Source: Verrucomicrobiia bacterium (GTDB lineage Bacteria > Verrucomicrobiota > Verrucomicrobiia > Verrucomicrobiales > DEV007). From it: DNA of 55,028 nt. Position 1 is the first letter of the stretch. Every line of letters starts with the position of its first letter. The notes beneath the pieces were generated by a model. The model saw nothing but the letters and a program-made list of their open reading frames with translations, made no database searches and had not been told where the DNA came from. Positions 51,168 to 55,028 of the stretch are shown here, in pieces. The stretch lies in NCBI GenBank assembly GCA_020439995.1, contig JAGROY010000128.1:1-55028 (forward strand), given 5' to 3'. The translations under genes and the position numbers were made by a program.

Positions 51168-51586
51168 GGTGTTTTCTTTCTGTTAGTGTCTTCTTTCTGC
51201 TCCATCTCATCGAGCAGTTGGCGGATCGCGGACAGATCTTCCGCGCTGGCCCGTTTCTCCGAAAGCGCCTGCACCACCAGCTGCAGCGGCGAACCGCCAA
51301 AGGCGCGTTGCAAAAGATCCCGCACCAGCTGGCGCTGCGTCTTCTCCGCAGTGATCGCCGCGCGGTAGACATGCGCGTGCTGACTTTCATCGCGAAGCAC
51401 CAGACCTTTCTCCGTCATGCGCTGGAGAAGTTTCAGCGTCGTCGTGTAGCCCGTTCCCTGTCCCTCCCGTGCCTTGTGGACCGCCCCTACAGTATCCGGC
51501 CCGCGCTCCCATAGAATCCGCAACAGCTCCAGTTCAGCCTCCGTCGGCTTTGGCACGTCTTTGTTCACTTTTCCGGAAGAACTCAT
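51164..51586 (-). CDS. BlaI/MecI-family transcriptional repressor
   Basis: 140 residues with the winged helix TEAELELLRILWERGPDTVGAVHKA, YTTTLKLLQRMTEKGLVLRDESQHAHVYRA and dimerisation helices LVRDLLQRAFGG and LSAIRQLLDEMEQKED. Standard BlaI length (about 125-140). Its stop overlaps the M56 gene start by four bases. Two TACGACA-type dyads sit 12-50 bases upstream of its ATG, so autorepression released by the adjacent BlaR1-like protease is very likely. Confidence 0.92.
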   Translation of the reverse strand: MSSSGKVNKDVPKPTEAELELLRILWERGPDTVGAVHKAREGQGTGYTTTLKLLQRMTEKGLVLRDESQHAHVYRAAITAEKTQRQLVRDLLQRAFGGSPLQLVVQALSEKRASAEDLSAIRQLLDEMEQKEDTNRKKTP

Positions 51587-51598
51587 ATATTCTTTCTT

Positions 51599-51614
51599 TA
51601 CGACACCTGTCGTA
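51599..51614. promoter_or_regulatory. BlaI operator 1
   Basis: TACGACA-CC-TGTCGTA: perfect 7-base half-sites with a two-base spacer. It matches the BlaI/MecI operator form (GACA-N2-TGTC core), centred 20 bases upstream of the blaI ATG, where it would cover the promoter or ribosome site. Confidence 0.8.
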
Positions 51615-51622
51615 TCGTGTCA

Positions 51623-51636
51623 ACGACAATTGTCGT
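51623..51636. promoter_or_regulatory. BlaI operator 2
   Basis: ACGACA-AT-TGTCGT is a perfect 14-base palindrome with the same core as operator 1. The two centres are 23 bases apart, about two helical turns, so two BlaI dimers could bind on the same face. Confidence 0.8.
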
Positions 51637-51638
51637 AG

Positions 51639-52102
51639 AGCGGAAACAGGTATACCAGGGAGGACGCCGGTGGCCTGAGTTCCTTAGATAATTCCGATAA
51701 CTTCCTGTATATTGGTTCTGTCGAACCACATCACGCCGAGCGTAGTATCCGTGCTGATGTGGATTTCAATAGACGGAATGCGAGAGGAAGCCGATTGTTC
51801 CAGCAAATCTAGCGTGATGACTTGGGGAAAATGGCGAATCTAGGGGTGTCATGTCCCGATCTTTAGACTCAGACGAAACCACTACCGATGATAACAGCCC
51901 CACGGCGGTTTTCGACTAGTGAAGGCATGTCTACGAGGAATCTGCGGAAGAGCATTGATCGGCTGTGGGCACGCTTTGACCGGTCGAGGCATCGCGTATG
52001 GACTGATTGCTAATTTATCCTTGGAATGTCAAGCGGACGGCAATAGACGCTTCGTTCACTGTCTGGCTCGGAGGCACAGTGATTCCCGTTGCATCAATAC
52101 CC
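51639..52102. other. Intergenic region upstream of the NtrC-type regulator
   Basis: About 460 bases with no supportable gene. One small hairpin (TGGTTC-TGTC-GAACCA, 51713-51728) is present. No sigma-54 box is seen here, so the regulator gene probably uses an ordinary promoter. Confidence 0.45.
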
Positions 52103-53461
52103 ATGAATCCTAGCTCCCCAAACATCCTCATTGCGGACGATCAAGAAGATGTCCTCGAGGCTTTCCGCCTTCTTCTCAAGCCGGAAGGTTACCAAATGAC
52201 GACAGTCACCTCGCCGGGGAAGGTGATCGAATGCGTGAAAAAGCACGCGTTTGATCTGGTGATCATGGACTTGAACTACGACCGGGACACGACTTCTGGC
52301 AGGGAAGGACTGGAACTCATTGAAGCGCTCATTGCGTTGGACGAGACCCTTCCCATTGTGGTCATGACGGCTTGGGGAACGATTGATATCGCGGTCGAGG
52401 CCATGCGCCTGGGTGCCAGGGATTTCGTGCAGAAACCTTGGGACAATACAAGGATACTGGCCACCGTGAAAAACCAGATCGAACTCGGGCGTGCACTTCG
52501 CCAGGGTAGGCAGTTCGAAGAGGAAAATCGCACGCTGAAGCAACGCAATCCGGTCTCGATCATCGCGGAGTCACCACCCATGAAAGCCGTGATGGACATC
52601 GTCCATCGGGTGGCCCCGTCCGACGCAAACGTCTTCATTTCAGGCGAGAACGGCACCGGGAAAGGCCGAGTGGCACAGCTGATTCACGCCCTTTCTCCGC
52701 GTGCTGAAGCGGGCTTCATCAGCGTGAACACCGGCGGACTCGCTGAGGGTGTCTTTGAGAGTGAACTCTTTGGTCATGTCCGAGGGGCGTTCACCGATGC
52801 GAAGACGGATCGAGCGGGCCGCTTCGAGTTGGCGGATCATGGTACGCTCTTTCTTGACGAGATTGGTAATATCGGTTTGGCGCAACAGGCGAAGCTTCTT
52901 CGAGTAGTAGAAACAGGTGAGTTCGAAAGAGTTGGCTCTTCAACGACGCGAAAAACTTCGGTTAGGATCGTTTCCGCGACGAATGCCAACCTGCGAGATG
53001 CTGTGGCGGATGGGAGGTTTCGTCAGGATCTCCTCTATCGATTGAACACGATTGAAATACAGCTACCCCCTTTGCGGGAGCGCGGCGATGATATTTTACG
53101 TCTAGCGGAATTCTATCGTTCGCACTTTGCACAAAAGTATCGCCGTTCTCTTCAGAGCTTCGACAAGAAATCGGCAAGTGCTTTGTTAGGGTATTCATGG
53201 CCAGGAAATGTGCGCGAACTCGCTCACGTGGTTGAACGCGCGGTTCTGATGGCGAAACACTCGTCAATAAGTATTGCGGATTTGGGCTTGGTAAATGATT
53301 CGTGCGTGCAGCAACTCGATGCGATGAGCCTGGACGAAGTGGAGGAATATCTCGTCAAAAAAGCATTGGAACGGCACGGGGGTAATGTCAGCAAGGCTGC
53401 AGAAACGCTGGGATTGAGCCGAAGTGCGTTCTATCGTCGAATGGAGAAGCATGGCCTTTAG
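52103..53461 (+). CDS. NtrC-family sigma-54-dependent response regulator
   Basis: 452 residues. The receiver domain has ADDQED and phosphoacceptor Asp56 in VIMDLNYD. The AAA+ domain has Walker A GENGTGKG, the sigma-54 contact loop GAFTDA, Walker B GTLFLDEIG, and the arginine-finger region FRQDLLYRLNTIEI. The C-terminal Fis-type helix-turn-helix is NVSKAAETLGLSRSAFYRRMEKHGL. It drives open-complex formation by sigma-54 RNA polymerase. ATG 52103 is chosen because the receiver begins directly after it. It overlaps the kinase gene by 11 bases. A candidate sigma-54 promoter lies at 54909, a plausible direct target. Confidence 0.93.
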   Translation: MNPSSPNILIADDQEDVLEAFRLLLKPEGYQMTTVTSPGKVIECVKKHAFDLVIMDLNYDRDTTSGREGLELIEALIALDETLPIVVMTAWGTIDIAVEAMRLGARDFVQKPWDNTRILATVKNQIELGRALRQGRQFEEENRTLKQRNPVSIIAESPPMKAVMDIVHRVAPSDANVFISGENGTGKGRVAQLIHALSPRAEAGFISVNTGGLAEGVFESELFGHVRGAFTDAKTDRAGRFELADHGTLFLDEIGNIGLAQQAKLLRVVETGEFERVGSSTTRKTSVRIVSATNANLRDAVADGRFRQDLLYRLNTIEIQLPPLRERGDDILRLAEFYRSHFAQKYRRSLQSFDKKSASALLGYSWPGNVRELAHVVERAVLMAKHSSISIADLGLVNDSCVQQLDAMSLDEVEEYLVKKALERHGGNVSKAAETLGLSRSAFYRRMEKHGL

Positions 53462-54824
53462 TAGAACCAGCTTCAGAGTCCGTGCGCTGTGCACTTTGGC
53501 CATCGCCACTGCGCCATGGCTTGCGATCATCGCCTATTCAGGCGAACTCCCTTCACCTTGGAAGACGACGAGCATTCTGGGCGGATTTTTGTGGTCTGCC
53601 TTTTGGCTGCAAGCCTTGTGGCGTGACTGGGGGCACCAGCTGCGTACGCTTTCGAGTGTGCTTGCCGCTTATCGGGAGAACGATTTTACCGTGCAAGCCC
53701 GGCAGCACTCGGGTGGAGATGACCTTGACCATCTCTTCACCGAGGTCAATGCGCTGGGTGAGCGTTTGCGCAACGAAAGGATGCAGGCGCAGGAAGCGAC
53801 GGCTCTGTTGACCGCAGTCGTCAAGGAACTCGATGTGGCCGTGTTTGCCTTCGATCGTCATCGACGATTGCGTTTTATTAATCCGGCAGGAGAGCGCCTG
53901 CTGCCGCCGACGAGTAAACCCTTCCTCGGGAAGGTTGCCGAGCATTTGCACCTCGATGTCTTTTTAGCGGGAGATTCATCGCGTATTGTGGAGCACGCTT
54001 TCATTGGAGGACTTGGGCGATGGCAACTACAACGCCGAAACTTTCGTGAAGGCGGCGTGCCGCATCAGTTGGTCGTCTTGACGGATTTGAGTCAGACACT
54101 GCGCGAGGAGGAACGCGGCGCGTGGAAACGCTTGCTCCGCGTGCTGGGTCATGAGCTCAAGAATTCTCTCGCACCGATGAAGTCGATCGCCGCTTCGATG
54201 CCCAACTTATTAGACAGAAAGCCCAGGCCAGACGATTGGGAAGATGATGTTAGGCAAGGATTACGCGTGATTGGCTCGAGGGCGGAATCGTTGAATCAAT
54301 TTCTGGATGCCTTCGCCACAGTGGCTCGCCTTCCAGCTCCCGAGCGCAAGCTCACGCGGATGAACGATCTGCTCCATCGGGTGGCGGCTTTGGAGTGGCC
54401 CGTCAAAATCACCCTGTCGCTACCACCTGAGTGGACGCTGCTGGTGGACGCCGTGCAAATAGAACAAGCACTTATCAATCTCACCAAGAACGCTTCCGAG
54501 GCGTCACACGCGCGTGGAGAAACGCCACTCGTGGAAATCGTCGGCGAGCAAACCGAGGGCACAGCCTCCATCACGATCTCCGACAACGGCGCGGGATTGG
54601 CTAACGAAGACAATCTATTCGTCCCCTTTTTCACCACAAAAAGGCGAGGAACCGGGATCGGCCTCTTTATCTCACGCCAAATCGCCGAAGCCCACGGTGG
54701 CTACCTGACGCTGCACAATCGTCAGACCGGGGGGCCGGGATGCTGCGCGATACTGACTTTGCCGATTGATCAGCGATCCCAGGCCACCCAAAAGCGTTCG
54801 ATATCGGACACTCGAATCCCATAA
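53451..54824 (+). CDS. NtrY-like membrane sensor histidine kinase
   Basis: 457 residues from ATG 53451. Two N-terminal membrane helices (ALCTLAIATAPWLAIIAY, TTSILGGFLWSAFWLQAL) are followed by a HAMP-like segment (LAAYRENDFTVQARQ), a PAS-like domain (LDVAVFAFDRHRRLRFINPAGERLL), the DHp histidine in RVLGHELKNSLAPMKS, and the HATPase domain with INLTKNASEAS, DNGAGL and GTGIGLFISRQIAEAHGG. HELKNSL is typical of NtrB/NtrY kinases that partner sigma-54 regulators. It would phosphorylate the regulator encoded just upstream. Confidence 0.92.
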   Translation: MAFSRTSFRVRALCTLAIATAPWLAIIAYSGELPSPWKTTSILGGFLWSAFWLQALWRDWGHQLRTLSSVLAAYRENDFTVQARQHSGGDDLDHLFTEVNALGERLRNERMQAQEATALLTAVVKELDVAVFAFDRHRRLRFINPAGERLLPPTSKPFLGKVAEHLHLDVFLAGDSSRIVEHAFIGGLGRWQLQRRNFREGGVPHQLVVLTDLSQTLREEERGAWKRLLRVLGHELKNSLAPMKSIAASMPNLLDRKPRPDDWEDDVRQGLRVIGSRAESLNQFLDAFATVARLPAPERKLTRMNDLLHRVAALEWPVKITLSLPPEWTLLVDAVQIEQALINLTKNASEASHARGETPLVEIVGEQTEGTASITISDNGAGLANEDNLFVPFFTTKRRGTGIGLFISRQIAEAHGGYLTLHNRQTGGPGCCAILTLPIDQRSQATQKRSISDTRIP

Positions 54825-54832
54825 CCGGACAC
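54805..54832 (+). promoter_or_regulatory. Candidate enhancer (UAS) repeats for the NtrC-type regulator
   Basis: CGGACAC occurs at 54805-54811 and again at 54826-54832, exactly 21 bases (two helical turns) apart and about 80-105 bases upstream of the sigma-54 promoter. The first lies inside the 3' end of the kinase gene and has an imperfect inverted half (GTTCG-ATAT-CGGAC). Spacing and position fit a regulator-binding site. Confidence 0.45.
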
Positions 54833-54908
54833 AAACTCTCTCAAAGCGCAGCAAAGAGAAGTGACATAAAACGCTTATAACCAATCCGTTACAACTCTTT
54901 AATGTGGA

Positions 54909-54925
54909 TTGGCACGGCATGTGCA
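54909..54925 (+). promoter_or_regulatory. Sigma-54 (-24/-12) promoter
   Basis: TTGGCACGGCATGTGCA matches the consensus YTGGCACGRNNNTTGCW with one mismatch. The GG of -24 (54911-54912) and GC of -12 (54923-54924) have the required spacing. The predicted start of transcription is near 54936, only a couple of bases before the ATG of the next gene. Confidence 0.75.
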
Positions 54926-54937
54926 TAAAAATGGGCT

Positions 54938-55028
54938 ATGGACATCGCCCGACCCGACCGTGCACGCGCCCTCCGCCGCCGCCGCTGGCTCATCGCCACC
55001 ATTGCGGTGGCTGCCGTGGTGGCGCTCA
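54938..55028 (+). CDS. Start of an efflux periplasmic adaptor (HlyD/MacA-like), cut by the window end
   Basis: About 30 residues are visible: MDIARPDRARALRRRRW followed by the beginning of a membrane helix (LIATIAVAAVVA). This Arg-rich start and helix are typical of the periplasmic adaptor of ABC (MacA/MacB-like) efflux systems that commonly follow an NtrC/NtrY-type pair in Acidobacteria and Verrucomicrobia. It has its own sigma-54 promoter, so it is probably controlled by the preceding two-component system. The assignment rests on a short segment and on context. Confidence 0.55.
   Translation, partial: MDIARPDRARALRRRRWLIATIAVAAVVAL

Noticed and set aside
51713..51728. Hairpin TGGTTC-TGTC-GAACCA as terminator or riboregulator
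   Set aside because: Short stem, no T tract, no adjacent conserved structure.
51919..52113. Small open frame before the NtrC-type gene
   Set aside because: No recognisable domain, no ribosome site, and it overlaps the well-supported regulator start.
1..55028. General reassignment of TGA to a sense codon in this organism
   Set aside because: TGA is the natural stop of many intact genes here (for example at 8047-8049, 11161-11163, 34382-34384 and 36735-36737), so only specific recoding is plausible.
1..55028. CRISPR array, rRNA/tRNA genes, transposase genes or prophage
   Set aside because: No regularly spaced repeats, no RNA gene motifs and no transposase, integrase or phage structural proteins were recognised in reading the window.

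Overview
The window looks like a chromosomal segment of a Verrucomicrobia-type bacterium. Evidence for that is a dense set of ECF-type sigma factors fused to a membrane helix and helical repeats, a zinc-ribbon Ser/Thr kinase beside an ECF sigma gene, two BlaI/BlaR1-like (M56 peptidase) pairs, a PQQ-propeller/TlpA protein, and secreted proteins with thrombospondin type-3 calcium repeats. This lineage call is inference from family content; no rRNA or tRNA gene was seen.

Layout. 0-6 kb: end of a DUF418 membrane protein, a secreted protein with a truncated tandem copy, and a decaying kinase/sigma pair. 6-12.4 kb: a membrane-anchored sigma factor, its coupled partner, a two-component pair with a damaged sensor N-terminus, and a small glycogen-binding-like protein. 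12.7-16 kb: a PQQ-propeller/thioredoxin gene divergent from an ArsR/SRPBCC operon. 16-22.8 kb: a PLP-centred cluster (DJ-1-like protein, two threonine-dehydratase-like enzymes, a truncated PNPOx-like gene, GNAT, MocR regulator, Cys/Met-metabolism enzyme), with similar candidate MocR sites at two promoters. 22.8-28.3 kb: a triple-GNAT protein, a sigma fusion, a TrpF-like isomerase and a GH30 glycosidase. 28.3-45.6 kb: four more sigma fusions and three partners, interrupted by a BlaI and a BlaR1-like protein carrying a terpene-cyclase-like domain. 45.9-51.6 kb: a 1765-residue BlaR1-like protein and its BlaI with two operators. 52-55 kb: an NtrC/NtrY-type pair and a candidate sigma-54 promoter in front of the first gene of an efflux system that runs off the window.

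The main discovery candidate is the gene at 12727-15183. Its frame contains two TGA codons separated by exactly two codons, and they replace both cysteines of the thioredoxin CxxC motif. After them the frame is open for over 100 codons and encodes the rest of a normal TlpA fold. A hairpin follows each TGA at a distance compatible with a bacterial SECIS element. I read this as a UxxU selenoprotein that a standard gene caller would split in two.

A second theme is the family of six sigma factors (6.1, 24.3, 29.6, 31.8, 39.2 and 43.1 kb), each with a predicted membrane helix behind the sigma domains; five carry W-x-x-x-D-P-type helical repeats beyond it. Four have a tightly spaced or overlapping gene for a membrane-anchored repeat protein. 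Several breakpoints with truncated genes (about 3.3, 5.9, 9.45, 17.75, 26.65 and 38.9 kb) indicate a locus that has been rearranged repeatedly.
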